Assembly: GCA_017412245.1 (NCBI GenBank)
Contig: JAFPYI010000008.1
Location: forward strand, 1 to 44,328
Length of the DNA stretch: 44,328 nt
Direction of reading: 5' to 3'
From: Paludibacteraceae bacterium
GTDB taxonomy: Bacteria > Bacteroidota > Bacteroidia > Bacteroidales > Paludibacteraceae
Shown in pieces: positions 16,601 to 24,273 of the stretch. A model generated the notes under the pieces. That model ran no database searches, was not told the DNA's origin, and saw only the letters and a list, made by a program, of their open reading frames with translations. The first letter of the stretch is position 1, and each line of letters starts with the position of its first letter. A program made the position numbers and the translations under genes.

Positions 16601-17723
16601 AAATTCGCTTACTGTTACAACAGATAGCCGGAAGGTAACTCCCGGCTCTGTTTTTGTAGCGCTGAAAGGCGAACATTTCGACGGAAATCAATTCGTAGAG
16701 CAAGCTAAAAAAGACGGAGCGGAATATATCATCTCCGGAGAAAATGCACTGGCGCAGTTGCAAGACTTGGCCAGAGCGTGGAGACGAGAATTAGCGCTGC
16801 CGATAATTGGTATTACCGGTACAAACGGGAAAACCACTACGAAAGAACTTTGTGCGGCGGTGCTCAGCACAAAGTTTAATCTCTATTATACCCAAGGTAA
16901 TCTGAATAACCAATTAGGTGTTCCGCTTACCTTATTAAGTATTACGCGCGCGCACGAATTGGCAATCGTAGAAATGGGTGCTTCACATCCCGGAGATATT
17001 ACGGAATTGGTGAATATTGCAGAACCCAATTGCGGATTGATTACCAATGTCGGACGTGCCCATCTGCAAGGATTCGGTTCTTTCGAAGGAGTGATGCGCA
17101 CAAAGGCGGAATTGTATGATTTCTTGAAAGCACATAACGGATTCTGTTTCAGAAATACGGATAATCCGTATCTCGCTAAAATGGCAGGAGACCTCAAAAC
17201 CATTCCCTACCAAACAGGAACAATGCCGGAAGGAACACATTTGGTAGGTAATTATAATGCAGAAAATGTGTCGGCGGCTATCTGTGTCGGAAAATATTTT
17301 GGTGTATCGGAAGAACAAGCCTTGGACGCTATACGAGCATATATTCCGTCTAACAATCGTTCCCAACTGCTGCAGACGGAAAGAAATACAGTGGTCGTAG
17401 ATGCTTATAATGCCAATCCGACTTCCATGAACGCGGCTATCAATTCCTTCAAAGGAAATACATATATCTTGGGCGGAATGCGTGAATTGGGAGAATACAG
17501 CCATTTGGAGCACCAGAATATTGTTAATATGCTCTTGGAACGCAAGGCAGATACTGTACTTTTAGTGGGAGAAGAATACAAGCAAACGACTGCTCCGTAC
17601 CCGATTTTTGCAGACGTAGAGGAACTGTGTGAATATTTGCAAAAGCAACCTCTGGCAGGCAAAACAATATTGCTGAAAGGCAGTCGTGGAAATCAACTGG
17701 AAAAAGCAATACCCTTTTTGTAA
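16572..17723 (+). CDS. murF: UDP-N-acetylmuramoyl-tripeptide--D-alanyl-D-alanine ligase, short form
   Basis: Adds D-Ala-D-Ala to the peptidoglycan precursor using ATP. The N-terminal domain has the expected TDSRKVTPGSVFVALKGE, the P-loop is GTNGKTTT (83-90), and the central domain carries EMGASHPGDI and TNVGRAHLQGFGS. The C-terminal domain has VVDAYNANPTSMNAAI and GGMRELGEYSHLEH. At 383 residues it is about 40-50 shorter than most MurF. The loss is in the central domain between the Lys-carbamate region and LVGNYNAENV, where only about 30 residues join the two. All catalytic motifs remain. It starts inside the end of the MFS gene. Confidence 0.95.
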   Translation: MDWNFLIKNKNSLTVTTDSRKVTPGSVFVALKGEHFDGNQFVEQAKKDGAEYIISGENALAQLQDLARAWRRELALPIIGITGTNGKTTTKELCAAVLSTKFNLYYTQGNLNNQLGVPLTLLSITRAHELAIVEMGASHPGDITELVNIAEPNCGLITNVGRAHLQGFGSFEGVMRTKAELYDFLKAHNGFCFRNTDNPYLAKMAGDLKTIPYQTGTMPEGTHLVGNYNAENVSAAICVGKYFGVSEEQALDAIRAYIPSNNRSQLLQTERNTVVVDAYNANPTSMNAAINSFKGNTYILGGMRELGEYSHLEHQNIVNMLLERKADTVLLVGEEYKQTTAPYPIFADVEELCEYLQKQPLAGKTILLKGSRGNQLEKAIPFL

Positions 17724-17726
17724 ACT

Positions 17727-18602
17727 ATGAAGAAAACGAGAATAATTATTTTAATCATTGCTCTGGTAGCTATCATTGGAGTCTTGGCGTGGTGGAGTTT
17801 TAACCAACACAGCCAAATGCAAGAGCTGGTAGAGCAAATGGAAATAGAAAAAGAAGAACTGCAAGAAGAATACGAAGACTTGGCCATTCAGTTTGACGGC
17901 TACCAGCAATTGGATATCCGCAATGACTCATTGCAGGATTTGTTGAGTCGTGAGCAACAACGAGTACAAGATTTGTTGGAAGAATTACGCGTAACCAAAG
18001 TAACCAATGCGCGTAAGATTGCGGAACTCAAAAAAGAATTGGCTACTGTGCGTGCCGTGATGAAAGATTATGTGCGTCAGATTGATAGTCTTAATGTCAC
18101 CAATGCACGTCTAACCGAAGAAAACATACGCGTGAGCTCGGAAAATCAACAACTCACCAAAAGCAATGAGCAACTGACCATCAGCAACGAACAACTGACG
18201 CAAACCGTTACTCGTGCTGCTATGTTGGAAGTCGTGGCGTGTTCATGTACTACGCTCAATAAGAAAGACCGTAAAACGCGTATTTTGAGCCAGGTGCATA
18301 AACTTCAGTTCGATTATATCATTGCTAAAAATATCACTTGCACACCGGGAATCAAACAATTGTACATCCGTATCGTGGACCCGAAAGGAAATCTGCTCGG
18401 AGAAAACAATGCGCATCTCTTCCATTTTGAAGATCAGGATATCCCTTATTCCGTGGTTCAGACATTTGAATATTCGGGAGAGGAATACAATGGAGTGGCA
18501 TATTGGCCGTGTGAAACAGAAGTAGAGCAGGGATTCTATAATGTGGATTTCTTCTGTGATGGTAATCTTATAGGCTCGTTCCCTATCCAAATTAAAAAAT
18601 AA
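17727..18602 (+). CDS. Membrane-anchored coiled-coil protein of unknown function
   Basis: A 291-residue protein. Residues 5-25 are a single N-terminal transmembrane segment (IIILIIALVAIIGVLAWWSF). About 28-165 are a continuous charged coiled coil containing near-perfect seven-residue repeats around SNEQLTISNEQLTQ. About 170-291 form a globular beta-rich domain with a CSC motif and three further cysteines. The topology places the coiled coil and domain in the periplasm. The start is 3 bp after murF and dacB follows by 21 bp, so an envelope role is likely. I do not recognise the C-terminal domain. Confidence 0.65.
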   Translation: MKKTRIIILIIALVAIIGVLAWWSFNQHSQMQELVEQMEIEKEELQEEYEDLAIQFDGYQQLDIRNDSLQDLLSREQQRVQDLLEELRVTKVTNARKIAELKKELATVRAVMKDYVRQIDSLNVTNARLTEENIRVSSENQQLTKSNEQLTISNEQLTQTVTRAAMLEVVACSCTTLNKKDRKTRILSQVHKLQFDYIIAKNITCTPGIKQLYIRIVDPKGNLLGENNAHLFHFEDQDIPYSVVQTFEYSGEEYNGVAYWPCETEVEQGFYNVDFFCDGNLIGSFPIQIKK

Positions 18603-18623
18603 TCTATATCCTTAGAATACTTC

Positions 18624-19997
18624 ATGAGTCTGTTCGGAACCATATTACTGACAATCAGCCTGCTTACTAATAATGCTATTACGAGTAGAGCGAATATGTC
18701 TGTTTTGGTGCAAAACATGACGACGGGAGAAGTCATTGAGGAATACCGTTCTGATTTCGTTGTTCCTCCTGCTTCGGTTATGAAATTGCTAACCACGGGA
18801 GCTGCACTCGAAACATTGGGAGAAGGATATCGTTTCCCGACGATATTGGAACATACCGGAACGATAGAAAATGGAGTCCTAAAAGGAAATCTGTATATTC
18901 GTGGTTGCTGTGATCCTTCATTGGGTTGGAAAGGACGCACGGCTTTTCTCGACCAATGGGTAAAAGCGATCAAGAATAAAGGAATCCGTACCATTGAAGG
19001 AGCCGTCATTGCTGATTTAACCATGTTAGACGGCGAAGCACAAAATCCCGGATGGCTATGTGAAGATGCAGGAAATTATTATGCTCCGGGAATCTTTGCG
19101 CTGAATTATTATGGCAATACAATGAATATTGTCCTCAAGAGTGGAGAACCGGGTTCCGTAGCAACGGTTATCAAAACAGAACCGGAAGTAGAGGATGTAT
19201 ATTTCATCAATCATGTGCGTTGTGACAAAATCAGTTATGACGGAGCGTTTGTAAGCGGACTGCCTTATAGCCGTGAGCGTTATTTGACGGGAGCAGTTCC
19301 TTCTAATCTTGGAACATTCGGCGTTAAAGGAGATCTGCCTAATCCGGGATTATTGTTGGCGCGGCATCTTACTGCACGGTTACGAGCTGCGGGAGTAAAT
19401 GTCAAACGCGACGCGACATACGAAGCAGACTATAATCCGCTTTTGCCTCCTAAAGAACTTATCTATACGCATTACTCCGACAAACTGTCAGAAATCATTA
19501 AGGAGACGAATGTCAATAGTAATAATCTCTATGCAGAAGCGCTTTTCCGTTACTTAGGTGCGCGTTATACATTACCAGGTTCTATTCATAACAGTCAAGA
19601 CCTGCTTCGTGATTTCTGGCGGAGAAGAGGTGTGAATATCCAAAATGCGATTATCAAAGACGGTTGCGGATTAGCTCCGCAAGATGCGGTCAGTGCAAAG
19701 ACTTTTGTACAAGTGCTAACATTGATGGCACGTAGTAAAAATAAAAATGCATGGATGGCTTCATTACCGATTAGCGGACAAACAGGAACACTCAAAACGC
19801 TCTGCCAAGGAACACCTCTCGAAGGAAGAATACATGCCAAAAGCGGTACTATCGCGGGAACAAAGAATTTTGCAGGCTATATAGATATGCCTAATGGCGA
19901 TACATGGGTCTTTGCTATCATGATTAATTCCGCTCCGGGAAAAGCAAAGAACATACAAAATGTCATCCAGGAATACTTGCTTGACTTGTGTAAATAG
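18624..19997 (+). CDS. dacB: D-alanyl-D-alanine carboxypeptidase/endopeptidase (PBP4, peptidase family S13)
   Basis: Periplasmic serine peptidase that trims or cleaves peptidoglycan cross-links. The three penicillin-binding motifs are in order: SVMK (Ser51 nucleophile, Lys54), SNN (299-301) and KSGT (406-409). The 457-residue length and the long insertion between SxxK and SxN are typical of S13. A short N-terminal signal sequence is present (LFGTILLTISLL). An in-frame stop lies just upstream, supporting the start at 18624. It is in line with murF and the coiled-coil gene. Confidence 0.93.
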   Translation: MSLFGTILLTISLLTNNAITSRANMSVLVQNMTTGEVIEEYRSDFVVPPASVMKLLTTGAALETLGEGYRFPTILEHTGTIENGVLKGNLYIRGCCDPSLGWKGRTAFLDQWVKAIKNKGIRTIEGAVIADLTMLDGEAQNPGWLCEDAGNYYAPGIFALNYYGNTMNIVLKSGEPGSVATVIKTEPEVEDVYFINHVRCDKISYDGAFVSGLPYSRERYLTGAVPSNLGTFGVKGDLPNPGLLLARHLTARLRAAGVNVKRDATYEADYNPLLPPKELIYTHYSDKLSEIIKETNVNSNNLYAEALFRYLGARYTLPGSIHNSQDLLRDFWRRRGVNIQNAIIKDGCGLAPQDAVSAKTFVQVLTLMARSKNKNAWMASLPISGQTGTLKTLCQGTPLEGRIHAKSGTIAGTKNFAGYIDMPNGDTWVFAIMINSAPGKAKNIQNVIQEYLLDLCK

Positions 19998-20011
19998 AGG
20001 AATTAAGGCAG

Positions 20012-20824
20012 ATGAAAGTACAAAGTACGAATAGCACCAATACACTCATGCGAGAGTTAGCGGCTAAAGGCGAAGCACCGGAGTTTATCTATGCGGAGTT
20101 TCAGACCGAAGGGCGCGGACAAACAGGCAATAAATGGGAAAGTGAGGTAAACAAGAATCTACTTTGTTCTATTCTTCTTCCGGCAGACGAGGAACCGTTT
20201 TATCTTACAGTAGCAGTTAGTGTCGCCTTGCACACAGTAGTAGCGGAGATGATTGAGAACGAAGTGCAGGAACGGATGCCAAATGAATCCGCTTTGTACA
20301 AATTGGTATTACAAAAAGACCTGACTATCAAATGGCCGAATGATTTATACTACAAAGATAGCAAACTGGCAGGAATGCTGATAGAAGGTGCTATTTGTGG
20401 CCAGACATTGAATTACGCGATAGCAGGAATAGGACTAAACGTCAATCAAACACGATGGAGATCTGCCGCTCCTAATCCTATATCCCTTAAGACGGTTTGT
20501 AGAGCAATAACGGGTGAACAGACAGATTTCGATATAGACCTCTTAATGGAAAGACTATATAGCGAAGTACAGACTGTATTACAGATGCCTCGTTCAAAGG
20601 TATGGGAGAAATATAAAGAACATCTCTATAGAGGAAACGACGGCCCGTGGCCATTCGTAGAACGTGATGTGAATATGGCGCCTACCATGAATGCGCCGAA
20701 AGGAATAAAAGGAGCATTCAACGCATGGATAGTGGATGTGAAACCATCCGGAGAATTGGTCCTGCAAGATGAAGAGGGAGAACTGCATACTTACCACTTC
20801 AAACAAATTAGATATGTTATATAA
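20012..20824 (+). CDS. birA: Biotin--[acetyl-CoA-carboxylase] ligase
   Basis: Attaches biotin to carboxyl-carrier proteins via biotinyl-AMP. The biotin/ATP-binding loop GRGQTGNKWES is at 34-44 and the KWPND motif at 107-111, followed by KLAGMLIEG. There is no N-terminal helix-turn-helix domain, so this 270-residue enzyme is the single-function type and not a repressor. The region after about residue 205 (GPWPFVERDVNMAPTMNAPK to LHTYHFKQIRYVI) corresponds to the small C-terminal beta domain. It follows dacB by 14 bp. Confidence 0.95.
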   Translation: MKVQSTNSTNTLMRELAAKGEAPEFIYAEFQTEGRGQTGNKWESEVNKNLLCSILLPADEEPFYLTVAVSVALHTVVAEMIENEVQERMPNESALYKLVLQKDLTIKWPNDLYYKDSKLAGMLIEGAICGQTLNYAIAGIGLNVNQTRWRSAAPNPISLKTVCRAITGEQTDFDIDLLMERLYSEVQTVLQMPRSKVWEKYKEHLYRGNDGPWPFVERDVNMAPTMNAPKGIKGAFNAWIVDVKPSGELVLQDEEGELHTYHFKQIRYVI

Positions 20825-20853
20825 AAAGATAATTATTAATTAATATTCATACT

Positions 20854-21987
20854 ATGCAAAGCATAATTATTACCGGTGGTGCGGGATTTATCGGGAGTCA
20901 TGTTGTTCGACTCTTTGTCAATAAATACCCCGAATATCATATTATTAACGTAGACAAACTGACTTATGCCGGAAATTTGGCAAATCTCAAAGATATTGAG
21001 GATAAACCCAATTATCGGTTTGTGAAAGCAGATATATGTGATTTCGATACTATTTATACTCTGATGCAAGAAGAGCATGTAACCGGAATCATCCATCTGG
21101 CAGCAGAAAGTCATGTAGACCGTTCTATCAAAGACCCGTTTACCTTCGCTCGTACCAATGTAATGGGAACACTGTCCATGCTTCAAGCGGCAAAATTATA
21201 TTGGGAATCGTTGCCGGAGAAATACGAAGGGAAACGATTCTATCATATCTCAACGGATGAGGTGTATGGCGCTTTGCAAATGACGCATCCTGAAGGAATT
21301 AAACCTCCGTTTACGACGAAGGCTTCTTCAGAAGAGCATCATCTTGCTTACGGAGAAGATTTCTTCTATGAGACTACTAAATATAACCCGCATTCTCCTT
21401 ATTCGGCTTCTAAGGCTTCTTCGGACCATTTTGTCAGAGCCTTCCACGATACTTACGGAATGCCGACGATTGTGACAAACTGTTCTAACAATTACGGTCC
21501 TTATCAATTCCCGGAAAAACTGATTCCGCTATTCATTAATAATATTCGTCATCGCAAACCACTACCGGTTTACGGAAAAGGAGAGAATGTCAGGGATTGG
21601 TTGTATGTAGAAGATCATGCACGCGCGATAGACTTGATTTTCCATAAAGGAATTGTCGCAGAGACCTATAACATCGGCGGATTCAACGAGTGGAAGAATA
21701 TTGATATCATTAAAACGGTTATCAAAACGGTTGACCGTCTTTTAGGAAGACCGGAAGGGGCAGATTTAGACCTTATCACGTTTGTAACCGATAGAGCAGG
21801 ACATGATATGCGTTATGCAATCGATTCTACCAAACTACAGCGTGAGTTGGGTTGGGAACCGTCGTTACAGTTTGAAGAAGGAATAGAGAGAACCGTTCGG
21901 TGGTATTTGGATAACCAAGCATGGTTGGATAATATCACTTCCGGAGACTACGAGAAATATTACGAGGAAATGTATAAAGGTCGTTAA
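20854..21987 (+). CDS. rfbB: dTDP-glucose 4,6-dehydratase
   Basis: Converts dTDP-glucose to the 4-keto-6-deoxy intermediate used for dTDP-rhamnose and other surface sugars. The Rossmann motif GGAGFIGS is at 8-15, the catalytic Thr-Asp-Glu at 134-136 (STDEVYG) and YSASK at 183-187. The protein is 377 residues, slightly longer than average, owing partly to an insertion around 150-180 (TTKASSEEHHLAYGEDFFYE). The other rhamnose genes (rfbA, rfbC, rfbD) are not in the window. It ends the plus-strand run and is followed by a terminator hairpin. Confidence 0.95.
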   Translation: MQSIIITGGAGFIGSHVVRLFVNKYPEYHIINVDKLTYAGNLANLKDIEDKPNYRFVKADICDFDTIYTLMQEEHVTGIIHLAAESHVDRSIKDPFTFARTNVMGTLSMLQAAKLYWESLPEKYEGKRFYHISTDEVYGALQMTHPEGIKPPFTTKASSEEHHLAYGEDFFYETTKYNPHSPYSASKASSDHFVRAFHDTYGMPTIVTNCSNNYGPYQFPEKLIPLFINNIRHRKPLPVYGKGENVRDWLYVEDHARAIDLIFHKGIVAETYNIGGFNEWKNIDIIKTVIKTVDRLLGRPEGADLDLITFVTDRAGHDMRYAIDSTKLQRELGWEPSLQFEEGIERTVRWYLDNQAWLDNITSGDYEKYYEEMYKGR

Positions 21988-22009
21988 GACGACAATCTTA
22001 TAAAAGAAT

Positions 22010-22038
22010 AAAGGACGCTAACAAGCGCCCTTTATCTT
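22010..22038. terminator. Bidirectional terminator between rfbB and the AraC-type gene
   Basis: Stem AAAGGACGCT (22010-22019) pairs with AGCGCCCTTT (22024-22033), with one A-C mismatch and a four-base AACA loop. T-rich sequence follows on both strands. It lies between convergent genes. Confidence 0.8.
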
Positions 22039-22040
22039 TC

Positions 22041-22889
22041 TTATCCGTTATTTCTATATGCCTTTGGCGTAACTCCTTCGTGGGATTTGAAGAAGCGATT
22101 GAAGAATGCTACATTGTCAAACCCAAGACTCATTGCAATCTCTTTTATTTGGTGATTGGTAATCTTGAGTTGAGATTTAGCATCTGTCAGAATAGCTTCA
22201 ATAATAATATCTCCTGCTGTGCGGTTTCCTACTGCTTTGATGGTAGAACATAAGTGCGGAAGGGTAATATGCATTGCATCGGCATATTGATTCACATGAT
22301 GCCATTCTTGGTAATGTTGTAGCACTAATCGGCAGTAATCTTGATAAATCTCGGTCTTTCTGTCTAAAGGACGAACTAAATATTCATCTTGCTCTCGCGC
22401 AAACTTAGCATAACTGGCTTGCAGAAGATTGAATATATGCACCATTTTTTCGCTGTCAAGCATAGTGGGTTCTGCGTTCAATGCCATGATTACTGTGTCA
22501 TACATAGCACAAAGAACCTTGGCGTGGTTTTCGCTTACGCTGATGATAGGAGAATGTAACTGAAGTGCCGTTAAGGACATCCTGTTGTTGAAGGTATGTT
22601 TCTCAAGAAAACTACTGCCGAACACCACCCAATATACCAATGCGTCCTCTGAGAACTCACGGATTAAAAGAAAACTGCCGGGCTCTAATAGCAAAACATC
22701 ATTGGCTTTGAAATCATATTCGGTTACGTTAATTGTAGCATGCGCAGTGCCACGAACCAACATAGCATATACACCGCATTTGATTTTACACGGATAACGA
22801 CCATATTCATTCATCAGTTTTCCGCTGGCATCACCAATCATGTAATCACCGTACGGGCAGTCAACAATAGGGATGTTATTTTCCTTCAT
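22041..22889 (-). CDS. AraC family transcriptional regulator
   Basis: A 282-residue regulator. The first 150 or so residues form a cupin-like sensing domain (VRGTAHATINVTEYDFKAND and LLEPGSFLLIREFSE). The C-terminal 95 residues are a two-helix-turn-helix AraC domain (INQYADAMHITLPHLCSTIK-like segment, then IKEIAMSLGFDNVAFFNRFF and EGVTPKAYR). The ligand and targets are unknown. It stands alone with its own promoter at 22916-22946. It could control rfbB or a distant locus; nothing in the sequence decides this. Confidence 0.92.
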   Translation of the reverse strand: MKENNIPIVDCPYGDYMIGDASGKLMNEYGRYPCKIKCGVYAMLVRGTAHATINVTEYDFKANDVLLLEPGSFLLIREFSEDALVYWVVFGSSFLEKHTFNNRMSLTALQLHSPIISVSENHAKVLCAMYDTVIMALNAEPTMLDSEKMVHIFNLLQASYAKFAREQDEYLVRPLDRKTEIYQDYCRLVLQHYQEWHHVNQYADAMHITLPHLCSTIKAVGNRTAGDIIIEAILTDAKSQLKITNHQIKEIAMSLGFDNVAFFNRFFKSHEGVTPKAYRNNG

Positions 22890-22915
22890 CTTAATAATCG
22901 GTTATAAATTTGCTG

Positions 22916-22946
22916 CAAAAGTACTGCTTTTTTTTAATATATGCAA
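22916..22946 (-). promoter_or_regulatory. Promoter for the AraC-type regulator
   Basis: Minus strand: TTG at 22946-22944 within TTTGCATAT, a 20-bp spacer with an A-tract and AGCAG, then TACTTTTG at 22923-22916 followed by CAGC. The start codon lies about 20 nt downstream of the expected transcription start. Confidence 0.85.
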
Positions 22947-22980
22947 ATTTTTGTGCAGTTTTTATAAGATAAGGAATAAA

Positions 22981-23017
22981 AAACAAAAAACTCAAGCAGT
23001 AAATCCACTTGAGTTTT
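22981..23017 (-). terminator. Rho-independent terminator of the greA-HIT operon
   Basis: A perfect 10-bp stem, AAAACTCAAG (22987-22996) with CTTGAGTTTT (23008-23017) and an 11-base loop. On the minus strand it is followed by TTTTTTGTTT. It lies 23 bp downstream of the HIT gene stop. Confidence 0.9.
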
Positions 23018-23039
23018 CTTCTTCCTAAACGATGAGTAT

Positions 23040-23447
23040 TTAGTTTTTCTCAATCGCTTCTGCTATTGAATTGGCAATAAATGCCATTTCTTCTGCAGGT
23101 AAGGATAATTTAGGGTTGGAGAAGAGCATGTCTTTTTCGCTATTGAGCGGAATCAAATGAACATGCACATGATTTACTTCCATTCCTAATACGGCTACAC
23201 CTACTCGTTTACAACCGGTAGCAATCTTCAGTCCTTTAGCAACGCGTTTGGCGAATCGCATGAGACTTTGATACTGCTCATCATCCAGATTGAAAATATA
23301 ATCCGCTTCCGGTTCTGCCAATTTAGGTACAACTAATGTATGACCTTTTACTAAGGGATTGATATCCAGGAAAGCGTAGTTCTTTTCGTCCTCAGCTACT
23401 TTATAACTTGGAATTTCTCCTTTGATAATACGCGTGAAGATTGTCAT
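23040..23447 (-). CDS. HIT family nucleotide-binding hydrolase
   Basis: Histidine-triad protein of the HinT type, hydrolysing purine nucleotide phosphoramidates or dinucleotide polyphosphates. The triad VNHVHVHLIP places His93, His95 and His97 at the active site. The N-terminal IFTRIIKGEIPSYKVAEDE and FLDINPLVKGHTLVVPK segments are family signatures. At 135 residues it has the usual length. It lies 30 bp downstream of greA and shares its transcript, a common Bacteroidales pairing. Confidence 0.95.
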   Translation of the reverse strand: MTIFTRIIKGEIPSYKVAEDEKNYAFLDINPLVKGHTLVVPKLAEPEADYIFNLDDEQYQSLMRFAKRVAKGLKIATGCKRVGVAVLGMEVNHVHVHLIPLNSEKDMLFSNPKLSLPAEEMAFIANSIAEAIEKN

Positions 23448-23477
23448 ATGAATCGAGATTAATAGGTGATTTCAAAA

Positions 23478-23948
23478 TTAGATACTGATATCCAGGATTT
23501 CGAATTGCATTACGCCTGCAGGCACAGTGACATCCACAATATCTCCTACTTTTTTACCCATCAAACCTTTGGCAATAGGGGAGGTTATCGAAATCTTGCC
23601 TTCAAGAGAATTAGCTTCGCCTTCTGTAACGAGGTGATATACTTTCTCTTTTCCGATGTTTTTAATATTTACACGTACTTTGGTAAAGATTTGTACTTCG
23701 TCGGTATTGATATCTTTCGGACTCAATACTTTTACTTCCATGAGTTGGTTTTTGATTTGTGCAATCTTACTTTCGAGTGCACCTTGCGCCTCTTTGGCTG
23801 CGTCGTACTCGGCATTCTCACTCAAGTCGCCTTTATCTCGTGCTTCTGCAATAGCGGCAATCACACGTGGGCGCTCAACAGTTTCCAAGTACTGCAAGTC
23901 CTCTTTCAATTTCTGTAGACCTTCTGCGGTCATATACGTTACTGCCAT
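23478..23948 (-). CDS. greA: Transcription elongation factor GreA
   Basis: Rescues backtracked RNA polymerase by stimulating transcript cleavage. It is 156 residues. The N-terminal coiled coil carries the acidic tip motif ARDKGDLSENAEYDAAKEAQ needed for cleavage. The C-terminal FKBP-like domain includes ISITSPIAKGLMGKKVGD. The start MAVTYMTAEG is supported by the family's normal spacing. It sits between a 36-residue ORF and the HIT gene. Confidence 0.97.
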   Translation of the reverse strand: MAVTYMTAEGLQKLKEDLQYLETVERPRVIAAIAEARDKGDLSENAEYDAAKEAQGALESKIAQIKNQLMEVKVLSPKDINTDEVQIFTKVRVNIKNIGKEKVYHLVTEGEANSLEGKISITSPIAKGLMGKKVGDIVDVTVPAGVMQFEILDISI

Positions 23949-23963
23949 AAATTATAAGTGTTT

Positions 23964-24074
23964 TTAGTATTTTCGATTAATCACTTCGCTAACAATGATA
24001 GCTTTGCGCACTTCTTCCATGTCCGTTAAATCCGGGATGAATTGCTCATTGTTGGTTTCTTTTTCGTCTTTCAT
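23964..24074 (-). CDS. Small acidic 36-residue protein upstream of greA
   Basis: ATG at 24074, TAA ending at 23964. The product begins MKDEKETNNEQFIPDLTDME and ends VSEVINRKY. It is acidic at the N-terminus with a predicted amphipathic helix in the second half and no membrane segment. It lies 15 bp before greA, downstream of the promoter at 24206, so it is the first frame of the greA-HIT transcript. The clean frame, ATG start and position suggest a real gene. I do not recognise the family, and chance is possible at this length. Confidence 0.55.
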   Translation of the reverse strand: MKDEKETNNEQFIPDLTDMEEVRKAIIVSEVINRKY

Positions 24075-24092
24075 ATCTCAGTATAATATTTA

Positions 24093-24119
24093 GTGCGTGC
24101 ATGCGTCGTGCGCGCGCGT
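24093..24119. other. Alternating purine-pyrimidine tract in the greA operon leader
   Basis: Positions 24093-24106 and 24107-24119 are strictly alternating runs of 14 and 13 nt, the second almost pure CG. It resembles the tract in the dnaN leader. Such sequence is Z-DNA prone. It lies between the leader hairpin and the first start codon. Confidence 0.6.
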
Positions 24120-24125
24120 CGGTCT

Positions 24126-24159
24126 AAAAAACAATAGGAAACTTCACAGCCTCCTATTG
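24126..24159 (-). terminator. Intrinsic-terminator-like hairpin inside the greA operon leader
   Basis: On the minus strand, CAATAGGA (24159-24152) pairs perfectly with TCCTATTG (24139-24132) around a 12-base loop, followed at once by six T (24131-24126). It is about 50-75 nt downstream of the promoter at 24206 and upstream of the first start codon at 24074. It could attenuate the operon or end a small RNA of about 75 nt. Confidence 0.6.
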
Positions 24160-24205
24160 CCATTAAACCTAAACCTTAACTATGAAAATTTATTTGTTTT
24201 CGGTG

Positions 24206-24236
24206 CAAAAGTACTGCTTTTATTTTATATGAGCAA
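24206..24236 (-). promoter_or_regulatory. Promoter for the small ORF-greA-HIT operon
   Basis: Minus strand: TTG at 24236-24234, a 20-bp spacer with AGCAG, TACTTTTG at 24213-24206, then CACCG. Expected transcription start is near 24200, leaving a leader of about 125 nt. Confidence 0.85.
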
Positions 24237-24248
24237 ATATTTTAACAA

Positions 24249-24273
24249 AAAAATGCTCTTTTTTTTCATTTTT
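24249..24273 (-). terminator. Possible weak terminator of miaB
   Basis: AAAAATG (24249-24255) can pair with CATTTTT (24267-24273), which overlaps the miaB stop codon, and T-rich sequence follows on the minus strand. The stem is almost entirely A-T, so the call is weak. Confidence 0.35.

Noticed and set aside
20854-21987. dTDP-rhamnose biosynthesis cluster
   Set aside because: Only rfbB is present; no rfbA, rfbC or rfbD, nor glycosyltransferases, are next to it.
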